DNA of 64,000 nucleotides from Bacteroidota bacterium. Lineage in GTDB: Bacteria > Bacteroidota > Bacteroidia > Bacteroidales > VadinHA17. A program made the position numbers and the translations under genes. Location of the stretch: NCBI GenBank assembly GCA_029547705.1, contig JAKPOU010000020.1, positions 30,477-94,476 on the forward strand. The letters are read 5' to 3'. Positions 35,267 through 44,252 of this stretch are shown piece by piece. Within the stretch, counting starts at the first letter, position 1, and each line of letters starts with the position of its first letter. The notes under the pieces are model-generated. The model worked only from the letters and a program-made list of their open reading frames with translations, ran no database searches and had not been told where the DNA came from.

Positions 35267-36148
35267 ATGGATTTCAATGCAACAATCGATCTGATCATCA
35301 GGGAACTTGAAGAAGCTGCGAAAATCATTGAGGATGTGGAAAATTACCGGGAAGTACCCCTGCTGCATCTGGAACTGGCCAGGGCAAAGTGCAGGAATGC
35401 CGCTGATGTGATCCGCATGCTCAAGGATATGCCTGAAAAGGTTTACCCGCGGAAGCAGGGCACGGCAGCAGGTGTTTTCCCCGAAAAACCGGAAGTCCCT
35501 GAACAGGCAGCCAGAGGCAGGACAGCAGGAGCAGACAGGAAAGATGAAACCGTAAAGCCGGAAGAAGAAAGGTATGGCTTAATCCGGAAAACGGCAGAAG
35601 CAACGGGAAAAGACAGGTACGGAAAGCCGGAAAAACATGAAGAAACAGAAAGAGGAAGCCTGATCCGGAAGCCGGAAGAACATGAAGAAGACGAAGGAAA
35701 AGACCCGGCACGAAAAACGGCAGAAGAAATGGGAAAAGACAGGTACGGAAAGCCGGAAGAACCAGATATACAAAAACCCCGGACCGCGCCCGGAAAAAAA
35801 CTGCCTGACAAAGTCACCATAGCTGATTCCTTCAGTCCCCGCGCTGACAGCGTTATTGAAAAGCTGGGAGTCCGGAAGGAAGAAGATGACATGAGAAGTA
35901 TAATAAAATCCAAACCCATCCACAGCTTATCGGAGGCCATCGGAATAAATGATAAATTCCTTTTCGTCAGGGAACTTTTCCAGGGGGATCCGGGGAAATA
36001 CACCAGGGCGATTTCCGCTCTGGAAAACTCCTCGGGCTTTGAGGAAGCCAGGAAAATGATACTGAATTTTGCCGGAAATGATGAGGAGAACGAAGCTGCC
36101 AGACAACTTATCGACCTCGTAAAACGAAAATTCTCGGCTGATGAGTAA
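35267..36148 (+). CDS. Uncharacterised protein with conserved ends and a repetitive charged middle
   Basis: 293 aa, no signal peptide. Residues 1-60 form helices (EEAAKIIEDVEN, LARAKCRNAADVIRML); residues 62-180 are low-complexity Lys/Glu/Arg-rich with an imperfect duplication; residues 185-290 are a compact helical domain (SKPIHSLSEAIGINDKFLFV, then LFQGDPGKYTRAI) that I recall as conserved in Bacteroidota proteins of unknown function. Its last 8 bases overlap the rsmI start, so the two are translationally coupled. The plan suggests a cytoplasmic linker or chromosome/ribosome-associated protein; no function is assigned. Confidence 0.75.
   Translation: MDFNATIDLIIRELEEAAKIIEDVENYREVPLLHLELARAKCRNAADVIRMLKDMPEKVYPRKQGTAAGVFPEKPEVPEQAARGRTAGADRKDETVKPEEERYGLIRKTAEATGKDRYGKPEKHEETERGSLIRKPEEHEEDEGKDPARKTAEEMGKDRYGKPEEPDIQKPRTAPGKKLPDKVTIADSFSPRADSVIEKLGVRKEEDDMRSIIKSKPIHSLSEAIGINDKFLFVRELFQGDPGKYTRAISALENSSGFEEARKMILNFAGNDEENEAARQLIDLVKRKFSADE
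35585..35758. repeat. Duplicated 48-bp coding segment
   Basis: Bases 35585-35632 and 35711-35758 encode RKTAEATGKDRYGKPE and RKTAEEMGKDRYGKPE. They are nearly identical at DNA level and 126 bases apart, which marks the middle of the protein as a length-variable region. Confidence 0.75.
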
Positions 36149-36815
36149 ATTATTCCTTGTACCGACACCTATCGGCAATCTGAAGGATATAACCTACAGG
36201 GCGGTTGAAATACTGGGAAGCGTCGACATAATACTTGCAGAAGACACAAGGCATGCCGTCAGGCTGCTGAAACACTACAACATCAGCCGGAAACTGCTTT
36301 CACACCATAAGTTCAATGAACACCATTCAGCTGATCCTGTATGCGACCTGATCAGATCGGGGAAAACAGCTGCACTGATATCAGATGCAGGCACGCCCGG
36401 CATCTCTGATCCCGGATTCCTCCTTGTAAGGAAATGCATTGAAAAAGGAATTCCGGTGGAAACACTCCCGGGTCCCTCTGCACTGATTCCCGCCCTGGTC
36501 AATTCGGGACTTCCGTCCGACCGGTTCTGCTTTGAGGGTTTTCTGCCCGTAAGGAAGGGAAGAAGGAAAAAACTGACTTCCCTTGAAACCGAGCCGAGAA
36601 CAATGATTTTTTATGAATCTCCCTACCGGCTGCTGAAAACACTCGGGGAAATGGCAGAACATTTCGGTCCTGAGCGTCAGGCATCCGTATCCAGGGAACT
36701 GAGCAAGATTTTTGAGGAAACAATCAGGGGAACACTCGGATTTCTTGCAGACCATTTCAGAAACAATCCGCCAAAAGGCGAGATAGTTGTTGTAGTGTCA
36801 GGAAAAAAAAACTGA
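36141..36815 (+). CDS. rsmI: 16S rRNA (cytidine1402-2'-O)-methyltransferase
   Basis: SAM-dependent tetrapyrrole-methylase-fold enzyme that 2'-O-methylates C1402 in the decoding centre. Typical motifs are LFLVPTPIGNLKDITYRA at the N-terminus, ILAEDTRH, ALISDAGTPGISDPG and the mid-protein LPGPSA. 224 aa, a short form lacking the C-terminal extra domain. Overlaps the upstream gene by 8 bases and is followed after 6 bases by the DUF5686 gene. Confidence 0.95.
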   Translation: MSKLFLVPTPIGNLKDITYRAVEILGSVDIILAEDTRHAVRLLKHYNISRKLLSHHKFNEHHSADPVCDLIRSGKTAALISDAGTPGISDPGFLLVRKCIEKGIPVETLPGPSALIPALVNSGLPSDRFCFEGFLPVRKGRRKKLTSLETEPRTMIFYESPYRLLKTLGEMAEHFGPERQASVSRELSKIFEETIRGTLGFLADHFRNNPPKGEIVVVVSGKKN

Positions 36816-36821
36816 GTCCGG

Positions 36822-39569
36822 ATGAAGCGTGCCCTGATAATTTCCTTTTTCATATTCCTCCTTCCGCTGATCTCCCTTTCACAGATCCTGAAAGGCAGGA
36901 TAACAAATGAAGCCGGTGATCCCGTCCCCTATTCCACCGTTTTTATAGTTGAGCTCAAACAGGGAACGACTGCCAATACCAAAGGCGAATATGAGCTGAA
37001 ACTTCCTCCCGGCAAATACCTGGTTGCTTTTCAGAGTCTGGGGTATTCACCTGTTTTTCTGGATATTGCCATTACCGGCGAAACCATTGTCAGGGATGTC
37101 ACCCTGCCCTACCAGTTCTATGAAATACCGGAGGTCAGGATTTCCGCCTCCGGTGAGGATCCGGCATATGATATCATGAGAAGGGCAATCGGAATGGCTC
37201 CCTATTACCTTAACCACATCAGTTCATGGAAGGCAGAAGTATATATCAGGGGAAACATAACATTCAGGAAAATTCCAAAACTGGCACGCCGCTCCGTGAG
37301 AATGGATTATGGCAGCAACACACATCCGGGAGGTGTTCCGGTAAAGGAAGGGGACGTTTACATGATGGAATCATTTAATGAGGTGGAATTCACTGCACCC
37401 GACAATTACCTCCAGAAGGTCATCTCCGTGAACAGTACAATTCCCGCTCAGGATGACAACATAACTCCCATGGATATCATAAAGGCCAGTTTCTATCAGC
37501 CTGTTATCGCGGATATGGCAATTTCTCCCCTGTCTCCCCGGGCTTTTTCCTATTACCGCTTCAGGTATCTGGGAACTTCACTCCAGGGTGACCTCAGGGT
37601 GTTTAAGATACAGGTGATTCCGAGGATGAAGAGCCAGCAGCTGTTTGAAGGCAGCATCTACATACTGGACGACCTGTGGTGCCTGCACAGCCTTGAGCTC
37701 ACAAATAACAACATTGCCGGAAAGATCAGCATCGAACAGCTTTATATACCGGTGGAGCCGGATATCTGGATGCCGGTAAGCCTGAAACTCGGAATGGAAA
37801 TAAGCATTCTGGGATTCAGGGCAGATGCTGGATATGGCAGTTCAATGAAGTATTCCTCCGTGGAACTGAACAAGTCCATGAAAAAACCGGGAACAGGCAG
37901 TGACAGAACTGAATCACCGGCATCCGCGGCCAATGCCCCGAAGGACCGGGAAATCCAGGGACAGCAGGAAAGCCCGAGGCAGCGGGGAAGCCAGGGACAG
38001 CAGGAAAGCCCGGGGCAGCGGGAAAAAATTGAAAGAATCCTTGAAAAAGATGAGCTCTCCAGGCGCGACATGATGGCACTGACCCGCCTGATGAACAGGG
38101 AAGCCCGCGGGAAAGGCTCTGACTCATCACGGAAAGATCTTGAAATAAGGGATAAGACAACACGTATAATCGAAAATGATGCCGGCAGGAAAGACAGTGC
38201 CTTCTGGGCTGAAATAAGACCTGTTCCCCTCTCTGATGCCGAGATGCGGAGTATAAGAATCCGTGACAGCGTGAAAAACAAAAGGCAGGAACCCCGGGAA
38301 ATAACAGGGGATAGCATGGGCGGGAATCAGACGGGGAAAAAAGGCAGGTTTGCCACTGTGCTGAAAAGGACTGCATCCGGACACACCTGGCCGGTTGCCG
38401 GGGGACCGGGATTCACTTTCGGCGGACTCGTCAGGCCGGACAATATAAGCTTCAATCCCGTTGACGGATTCACCTACGGTACCGGTTTCAGACTGTCAGG
38501 CAACTTCGGGAACAGCGGTCCTGCATATATCGCACCGGAAATGAGCTATGCCTTCAGCCGCAGAAAGCTGATGTGGAGAATGAATGGCGGATACAGCTTC
38601 AAGGGCTCATCAACAAAATCCCTGTATTTCAGGGCAGGGATCATCAGTACCGATATCTCATCCGGCGGAAGCATCAACAGTTTCCTGAACACGATGACAT
38701 CACTGCTGCTGAAGGAAAATCATCTCAGGCTCTATGAATCAGGATATATTCTTGCCGGATTCCGCGATGAGATAGCAAACGGACTGAAAATAGACCTGTC
38801 GGCAGAATATGACAACAGGAAAATTCTTGAGAACAGCAGTAACTTTTCCCTTTTCAGAAAGACAGAGGATTATGCACCCAACCTGCCTGAAAACCGCTTT
38901 CTGGATGCTGGTTCCGGCTCCCGGCACCGGCTTGACGATCAGATACACTACGGATTCACTGCCGGCATCAGCTGGCTGCCCCGGCAAAGATACCGGATGA
39001 ATGAGGGTGTCAGAATCCCGGCAGGATCTTCCTGGCCTCTATTCGGTTTTCAGTGGAAACACGGGATATACAGGTATACTGAGCCTTCAGAGGGATACAG
39101 GCATTTTGACATGATCAGGTTTGAAGCATCAAAAACACATGAGCCGGGAGCATTCAGCGAATTCAGCTGGAGAATAAGAACAGGCAGCTTCCTCAATAAC
39201 TCACATATTCCCTTCTTTGATTTCTTTCATTTCAACAGCCAGTCATTTCCGCTATTGCTCAATGACTACCGGGATGCTTTTTACCTTCCGCGGTATTATT
39301 CACTGAGCACACCGGAATTGTTCGGGGAACTGCACCTGAAATATACCAGTCCCTACCTGGCACTGAAATATCTTCCCGGATTCAGCCGGACACTTGTCAG
39401 GGAAAATATAATCCTTTCCTGGCTTGGCAGCCGGAATAATCCTCATTACAGTGAAATAGGATACAGTTTGTCGGAACTCTTTTTCCTGGGTGAAGCAGGG
39501 ATCTTTGCAGGATTCGATAATCTCAGATTCAGAAATTTCGGGATCAGACTGATTCTGAAATTAAACTGA
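36822..39569 (+). CDS. DUF5686 outer-membrane protein with carboxypeptidase-regulatory-like domain
   Basis: 915 aa. Signal peptide to about 20 (ISLSQ), a CarboxypepD_reg-like beta-sandwich (about 22-108; GRITNEAGDPVPYSTVF), then the DUF5686 body, which in this family ends as an outer-membrane barrel; the C-terminus reads FGIRLILKLN. A charged insert of about 190 residues (365-520) interrupts the body and carries two 12-residue repeats. The family is common in Bacteroidota beside other envelope genes; its function is unknown. The insert suggests a surface or periplasmic loop of variable length. Confidence 0.82.
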   Translation: MKRALIISFFIFLLPLISLSQILKGRITNEAGDPVPYSTVFIVELKQGTTANTKGEYELKLPPGKYLVAFQSLGYSPVFLDIAITGETIVRDVTLPYQFYEIPEVRISASGEDPAYDIMRRAIGMAPYYLNHISSWKAEVYIRGNITFRKIPKLARRSVRMDYGSNTHPGGVPVKEGDVYMMESFNEVEFTAPDNYLQKVISVNSTIPAQDDNITPMDIIKASFYQPVIADMAISPLSPRAFSYYRFRYLGTSLQGDLRVFKIQVIPRMKSQQLFEGSIYILDDLWCLHSLELTNNNIAGKISIEQLYIPVEPDIWMPVSLKLGMEISILGFRADAGYGSSMKYSSVELNKSMKKPGTGSDRTESPASAANAPKDREIQGQQESPRQRGSQGQQESPGQREKIERILEKDELSRRDMMALTRLMNREARGKGSDSSRKDLEIRDKTTRIIENDAGRKDSAFWAEIRPVPLSDAEMRSIRIRDSVKNKRQEPREITGDSMGGNQTGKKGRFATVLKRTASGHTWPVAGGPGFTFGGLVRPDNISFNPVDGFTYGTGFRLSGNFGNSGPAYIAPEMSYAFSRRKLMWRMNGGYSFKGSSTKSLYFRAGIISTDISSGGSINSFLNTMTSLLLKENHLRLYESGYILAGFRDEIANGLKIDLSAEYDNRKILENSSNFSLFRKTEDYAPNLPENRFLDAGSGSRHRLDDQIHYGFTAGISWLPRQRYRMNEGVRIPAGSSWPLFGFQWKHGIYRYTEPSEGYRHFDMIRFEASKTHEPGAFSEFSWRIRTGSFLNNSHIPFFDFFHFNSQSFPLLLNDYRDAFYLPRYYSLSTPELFGELHLKYTSPYLALKYLPGFSRTLVRENIILSWLGSRNNPHYSEIGYSLSELFFLGEAGIFAGFDNLRFRNFGIRLILKLN
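37955..38026. repeat. Two tandem 36-bp units in coding sequence
   Basis: Units 37955-37990 and 37991-38026 both begin CCAGGGACAGCAGGAAAGCC and differ at only a few bases. They encode QGQQESP(R/G)QRG-type repeats inside the variable insert of the DUF5686 protein. Confidence 0.8.
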
Positions 39570-39657
39570 AGTATCAACCATACAGTCTTCTGCCGGAACA
39601 TGCAAAAATGATCAGCAGTTCAGGATTTAACAGGAATCCGGAAGAACCATCATGAAT

Positions 39658-41181
39658 TCATGCAAACGGGGGTTCATCGCTGTAATCATATCCGTTGTCA
39701 AAATTATTGTCCGCATGTCCGCGGAAACGGTCATGATTCATTTTTGATCCCAGCGTTATGCTTTGCGTGCCATTCATTTCTCCCACCATGTCGAGGTCAA
39801 ACTCCTCCAGATCAACAAACTGGGCTTTCTCCTCCCTGAACCTGAGCCTGACATCGTCCACGGGGCCGTTACGGTTCTTGGCAAGAATGATTTCAGCTAT
39901 ACCCTTTGTGGATGATCCGTCTTCAAATGTAACAAGGCCGAATTTCTCCTGCCGGTGAATGAATACCACCATATCTGCATCCTGCTCAATTGCTCCCGAT
40001 TCCCTCAGATCGGAAAGCAGGGGCCGCTTCGATCCCCCCCTCATCTCAACGGAACGGTTGAGCTGCGACAATGCAATCACCGGCACATTAAGCTCCTTGG
40101 CAATGCTTTTGAGCGAACGGGAGATATTGCTTACCTCCTGCTCACGGCTGCCTGCATTGTCCGGTCCCGACATAAGCTGAAGATAGTCGACTATAACAAC
40201 ATCCAGCTTGTGCTGGGCCATCAGCCGGCGGCACTTTGCCCTGAGCTCAAATATTGAGATTGCCGGAGTATCATCAATATAGATGGGAGCCTGAATCAGT
40301 TTCTTAATCCTGCTGTCCAGCTGCTTCCATTCCTCCTCCGTTAGCCTTCCGTTTCTGATCTTGTCTCCCGGAATATCCGTCTCCGCTATAATAAGCCTGT
40401 TTACCAGTTGTATCGACGACATCTCGCAGCTGAAAACAGCAACCTTCTTACCGTGTTCAATAGCCATGTTTCTTGCCATGGAAAGGGCAAAAGCCGTTTT
40501 CCCCATTGAAGGCCTGGCTGCTATAATGATGAGTTCGGACTTCTGCCAGCCAGAAGTAAGCCTGTCGAGTTTTGAAAATCCGGAAGGAATGCCTACCAGG
40601 GCATCTTTTCTCTTTCCCGCTTCCTCAATCTCCCGTATCGCTTCCTTTATTACCATATTGATCGGGGAAACTTCACGCTTTATGTTTCCCTCGGCAATCT
40701 GGAAAAGTTCATTTTCCGAATAATCAAGAAGCTCCGTTACATCCCAGGTGTCGTCAAATGCCCGGGTCTGTATTTCCGTGGATACCCTTATAAGCTCTCT
40801 CTGAATAAATTTCTGCGCCACTATCCGTGCATGGAAATCCACATTTGCCGCCGAAACAACCTTGGAGGTCAGCTGGGAAAGATATACCGGACCGCCTGCA
40901 CTATCCAGTTCATTGTGAGCCCTGAGTTCCTCGGTCACAGTATAGAGATCAACCGGATATTCCCTGGCAGACAGATCCGATATCGCCTTGAATATCTTCC
41001 GGTGGGCATCCTTGTAAAAACTTTCCGGTTTAAGAATGTCAAGTATTGCAATCACTGCTTCCTTTTCCAGCATTATTGCGCCCAGAACAGCCTCTTCCAT
41101 ATCAATGGCCTGAGGCGGCACCTTCCCCAGATCCGGTAATGCCGTCACAGCCGGCCTACTGATCCTTGTCTGTTTTGCCAT
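39658..41181 (-). CDS. dnaB: Replicative DNA helicase
   Basis: Hexameric helicase that unwinds DNA at the replication fork and recruits primase. 507 aa: N-terminal DnaB domain (27-130), linker helix, and the RecA-like ATPase with Walker A AARPSMGKT (221-229), DYLQLMSG Walker B, ALSQLNRSVE and the arginine-finger region. No intein is present. Single-gene unit with its own -7 element. Confidence 0.97.
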   Translation of the reverse strand: MAKQTRISRPAVTALPDLGKVPPQAIDMEEAVLGAIMLEKEAVIAILDILKPESFYKDAHRKIFKAISDLSAREYPVDLYTVTEELRAHNELDSAGGPVYLSQLTSKVVSAANVDFHARIVAQKFIQRELIRVSTEIQTRAFDDTWDVTELLDYSENELFQIAEGNIKREVSPINMVIKEAIREIEEAGKRKDALVGIPSGFSKLDRLTSGWQKSELIIIAARPSMGKTAFALSMARNMAIEHGKKVAVFSCEMSSIQLVNRLIIAETDIPGDKIRNGRLTEEEWKQLDSRIKKLIQAPIYIDDTPAISIFELRAKCRRLMAQHKLDVVIVDYLQLMSGPDNAGSREQEVSNISRSLKSIAKELNVPVIALSQLNRSVEMRGGSKRPLLSDLRESGAIEQDADMVVFIHRQEKFGLVTFEDGSSTKGIAEIILAKNRNGPVDDVRLRFREEKAQFVDLEEFDLDMVGEMNGTQSITLGSKMNHDRFRGHADNNFDNGYDYSDEPPFA

Positions 41182-41435
41182 GCTTTAAACTGCTTATTAT
41201 CAATTGATTTAAAAGAATTTGCAAAAAATTCCCCCAGGCTTCAAAGGTAAAAATTACAAGGTATTTCCCCCCTGAAAGAACAGATTTTATTACAAACATC
41301 AGCTGTTAAAAACTTGTTGAAAAAAGTATCCCGCATTTGCCGGCTACTTTTACGGCTATTAAATATCACGGCAGGGAGTCTGAAAAAGACTGAGTGAAAG
41401 ATAAATTATTATAATTTTATAAAAAATAAGCTGAT
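41182..41435. other. Intergenic region between dnaB and ispE
   Basis: 254 bases, AT-rich, divergent. Besides the dnaB -7 element I see a short hairpin-like AGTCTGAAAAAGACT at about 41379-41393 in the ispE leader. No ORF or RNA gene is evident. Confidence 0.3.
41242..41249 (-). promoter_or_regulatory. -7 promoter element for dnaB
   Basis: Reads TACCTTTG on the minus strand, 61 bases before the dnaB ATG. No clear -33. Confidence 0.4.
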
Positions 41436-42254
41436 ATGATTACTTTCCCGGCTGCCAAGATCAATATCGGATTAAGGGTTATCTCCAGGCGTCATGACGG
41501 TTTTCATGATATTGAGACGGTATTTTATCCCGTGGGCTTACGTGATGCCCTGGAATTTGTTGTACATACCTGCAGTACCGGGGAGGACGAAATGGTTGTC
41601 ACCGGCCTCGGTACCGGGTCGGCACCAGGGGAAAACCTGGTTATCACGGCTCTGAAAAAGATGCGTGAGAGTTACAATATCCCGGCCCTGAAAATACATC
41701 TTCACAAAAAAATACCCGCTGCTGCAGGCCTGGGCGGCGGATCATCAGATGCTGCCTTCTTCCTGAAAGCAGTCAATAAATGCTTCAGCCTGGGAATTGA
41801 TAATGAAACCCTCAGAAGGACCGCACTTGAAATCGGAAGCGACTGTCCCTTCTTCGTTGATCCGGTCCCCTCTTATGCAACGGGAAGGGGTGAAATACTA
41901 AGGCCTGCCGCATCCCTTCCGCCGGGATTCAGAATTATACTGGCATATCCGGGGATACGCATCTCCACAAGGGATGCATACAATAACTGCATCCCGGCAA
42001 AACCCTCCATAAGTCTCGAAGAAATTGTAAAGCAGCATCCATCGCAATGGAAGAACCTGGTAATTAATGATTTTGAACAATATGTATTCAGGATTCATCC
42101 CGAAATCAGGGAACTGAAAGAAGCCTTTTACAGGGCAGGTGCGGTTTACAGCTCATTGTCAGGCAGCGGATCAGCGGTATATGCTATTTTCAGGGACAGC
42201 ATTGAGATTCCCGGGCATATAAAACCCTGGATAATTTATGAGGGTGATCTCTGA
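41436..42254 (+). CDS. ispE: 4-diphosphocytidyl-2-C-methyl-D-erythritol kinase
   Basis: GHMP-family kinase of the MEP pathway for isoprenoid precursors. N-terminal FPAAKINIGLRV, ATP-binding PAAAGLGGGSSDA (94-106), and C-terminal SSLSGSGSAVYA. 272 aa. Shows that this organism makes isoprenoids (used by miaA and menaquinone) by the non-mevalonate route. Convergent with the biotin carrier gene, 2 bases apart. Confidence 0.96.
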   Translation: MITFPAAKINIGLRVISRRHDGFHDIETVFYPVGLRDALEFVVHTCSTGEDEMVVTGLGTGSAPGENLVITALKKMRESYNIPALKIHLHKKIPAAAGLGGGSSDAAFFLKAVNKCFSLGIDNETLRRTALEIGSDCPFFVDPVPSYATGRGEILRPAASLPPGFRIILAYPGIRISTRDAYNNCIPAKPSISLEEIVKQHPSQWKNLVINDFEQYVFRIHPEIRELKEAFYRAGAVYSSLSGSGSAVYAIFRDSIEIPGHIKPWIIYEGDL

Positions 42255-42256
42255 GT

Positions 42257-42583
42257 TCACCCTATACGGAGCAAAGGACTTCCTTTCCCAACCCTGTCAC
42301 CCTTTTTTACCGCTATCATTCTGACTGTCCCCCCTGCCGGGGATTTCAGCACATTCTGCATCTTCATGGCTTCAAGGATCATCAGCGCCTCTCCTTTTAC
42401 AACAGTCTGCCCCGGCTTTACCATGATATCCAGTATTGTCCCCGGAATTATACTTGTAAGCAAAAAGGGATCGGACGGACTGAAAGGGGCCCTTTTGATG
42501 AATTTTCTGCTCAGCCTGGTCCTGTATACAGTACCATCAATATTCAGCTTTCCTTCCTGACTTGTCTTTTTCATTTCAATCAT
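42257..42583 (-). CDS. Biotin carboxyl carrier protein
   Basis: 108 aa with a biotinyl/lipoyl-attachment domain in the last 70 residues; the biotinylated Lys74 lies in EAMKM. Before it, a Pro-rich linker-like stretch (RAPFSPSDP). It carries carboxybiotin between carboxylase and carboxyltransferase, here most likely with the next upstream gene on the same strand (42631-44175), 47 bases away. In Bacteroidota such pairs belong to methylmalonyl-CoA decarboxylase or propionyl-CoA carboxylase; no biotin carboxylase or Na+-pump subunit is present to decide. Confidence 0.9.
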   Translation of the reverse strand: MIEMKKTSQEGKLNIDGTVYRTRLSRKFIKRAPFSPSDPFLLTSIIPGTILDIMVKPGQTVVKGEALMILEAMKMQNVLKSPAGGTVRMIAVKKGDRVGKGSPLLRIG

Positions 42584-42630
42584 TTATTACCGGATCAGCA
42601 GCATAGCAGGTGTCTGTCACAAAAGATTTA

Positions 42631-44175
42631 TCAGAACGGAGGGAGGCCATGCTTCTTCGGCGGAAGTTGTATTTCCTTGTTTTCCGATACTTTCAATGAA
42701 TGAGCAATGAACTTCCTTGTTTCGGATGGTTCAATAACCGCATCAATATAGCCCCTTGATGCTGCAACATAGGGATTCGCAAACTTTTTCCTGTACTCCT
42801 CAATTTTCTGCCTGCGCGTTTCTTCAGGATCAGCGGACGACATTATTTCCTTCCTGAAAATAATATTGGCTGCTCCTTCGGGTCCCATTACTGCAATCTC
42901 GGCAGCAGGCCAGGCAAAGACAAAGTCGGCCCTGAGATGCCGCGAACCCATTGCAATATATCCTCCGCCGTAGGCTTTTCGCAGGATCACGGTGATCTTG
43001 GGCACGGTAGCCTCGCTGTAGGAATAGAGTATTTTGGCACCATGACGGATAAGCCCCGCATGTTCCTGATCGGCCCCCGGCAGATAGCCCGGGATATCCA
43101 CAAAAGTAATGACCGGTATGTTGAAGGCATCACAGAAACGGATAAAACGGGCTGCCTTGTCAGATGAATCCACATCCAGTACACCTGCCATCTCGAGAGG
43201 CTGGTTGGCCACAAAACCGGCCGTCCGGCCTTCTATGCGACCGAAGCCGATTACAATGCTTCCGGCAAAATTCTCCATCACTTCAAAAAAATCGGAATTG
43301 TCGGCAACAGCCTTTATAACATCCCTTACATCGTATGGCAGGGTCGGGTCATCCGGTACTATCCCGTCTATCTCATGAGCTGTCAGAGGTTCTGCAGATG
43401 TCAGTACTCCGGCTTTCTCCGTATTGTTCCTGGGTATGAAACCGATGAGTTTCTTTATCTGGGCAAAGCATTCTTCCTCACTGCCGGCAAAGAAATGGGC
43501 ATTCCCGCTGATCTCACTGTGAACCCGTGCTCCTCCCAGATCTTCCATCGAGATCTCTTCCCCCAGCACGGTTTTTATAACTTCCGGACCGGTAATAAAC
43601 ATTTTTGAGATATTGTCAACCACGAACACAAAATCGGTCAGGGCAGGTGAATATACGGCACCTCCCGCACAGGGACCCAGAATTACGGAAATCTGGGGAA
43701 TAACCCCGCTTGACAGGGTGTTACGGAAAAATATCTCGCCGTAGCCTGCAAGTGAATTCACACCTTCCTGGATTCTGGCGCCGCCTGAATCATTTATCCC
43801 TATAAGCGGCATCCTCATCTTCAGGGCATGATCCATTATCTTGGTGATTTTCCTCGAATGCATCAGTCCCAGGGAACCGCCGGCAACGGTAAAATCCTGT
43901 GCAAACACTGCCACAGGGGATCCGTCAATAGTACCCGTACCCGTAATAACACCGTCACCCGGAAGTGATTTGTCACCCATGTCAAAATCATGAGCCACAT
44001 GTTTCACAAAAAGATCATATTCGGTGAAGGAACCCTCATCCAGAAGAGCACTGATCCGCTCCCGGGCAGTACGCTTACCCATGGCCTTCTGCTTTTCGAC
44101 GGTCTGTTCTCCTCCCCCGAGTAAAAGCTTCTCACGCTTTTCATGAAACTCCCTAATCTTGCTGCTTAATGCCAT
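42631..44175 (-). CDS. Acyl-CoA carboxyltransferase (propionyl-CoA carboxylase beta / methylmalonyl-CoA decarboxylase alpha)
   Basis: 514 aa carboxyltransferase of the PccB/MmdA family. Crotonase-like N- and C-halves; oxyanion-hole motifs GGSLGLMHSRKI and DSGGARIQEGV, then GPCAGGAVYSPALTDF in the first half and YGGGYIAMGS in the second. It moves CO2 between biotin and propionyl-/methylmalonyl-CoA. With the downstream biotin carrier and MeaB it supports a methylmalonyl-CoA pathway in this organism. Direction (carboxylase or decarboxylase) cannot be told from this chain. No OadG- or OadB-like gene is adjacent. Confidence 0.93.
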   Translation of the reverse strand: MALSSKIREFHEKREKLLLGGGEQTVEKQKAMGKRTARERISALLDEGSFTEYDLFVKHVAHDFDMGDKSLPGDGVITGTGTIDGSPVAVFAQDFTVAGGSLGLMHSRKITKIMDHALKMRMPLIGINDSGGARIQEGVNSLAGYGEIFFRNTLSSGVIPQISVILGPCAGGAVYSPALTDFVFVVDNISKMFITGPEVIKTVLGEEISMEDLGGARVHSEISGNAHFFAGSEEECFAQIKKLIGFIPRNNTEKAGVLTSAEPLTAHEIDGIVPDDPTLPYDVRDVIKAVADNSDFFEVMENFAGSIVIGFGRIEGRTAGFVANQPLEMAGVLDVDSSDKAARFIRFCDAFNIPVITFVDIPGYLPGADQEHAGLIRHGAKILYSYSEATVPKITVILRKAYGGGYIAMGSRHLRADFVFAWPAAEIAVMGPEGAANIIFRKEIMSSADPEETRRQKIEEYRKKFANPYVAASRGYIDAVIEPSETRKFIAHSLKVSENKEIQLPPKKHGLPPF

Positions 44176-44252
44176 TGTGAATCATATTGATGATAATGCT
44201 GCAAGCTCAGCTTCAGGTATGCAAGTTTAAACAAATTGAATGATAAACCGCA

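Noticed and set aside
36822..39569. TonB-dependent receptor (SusC type)
   Set aside because: The carboxypeptidase-regulatory domain is shared, but there is no plug domain or TonB box, no SusD neighbour, and the body matches DUF5686.
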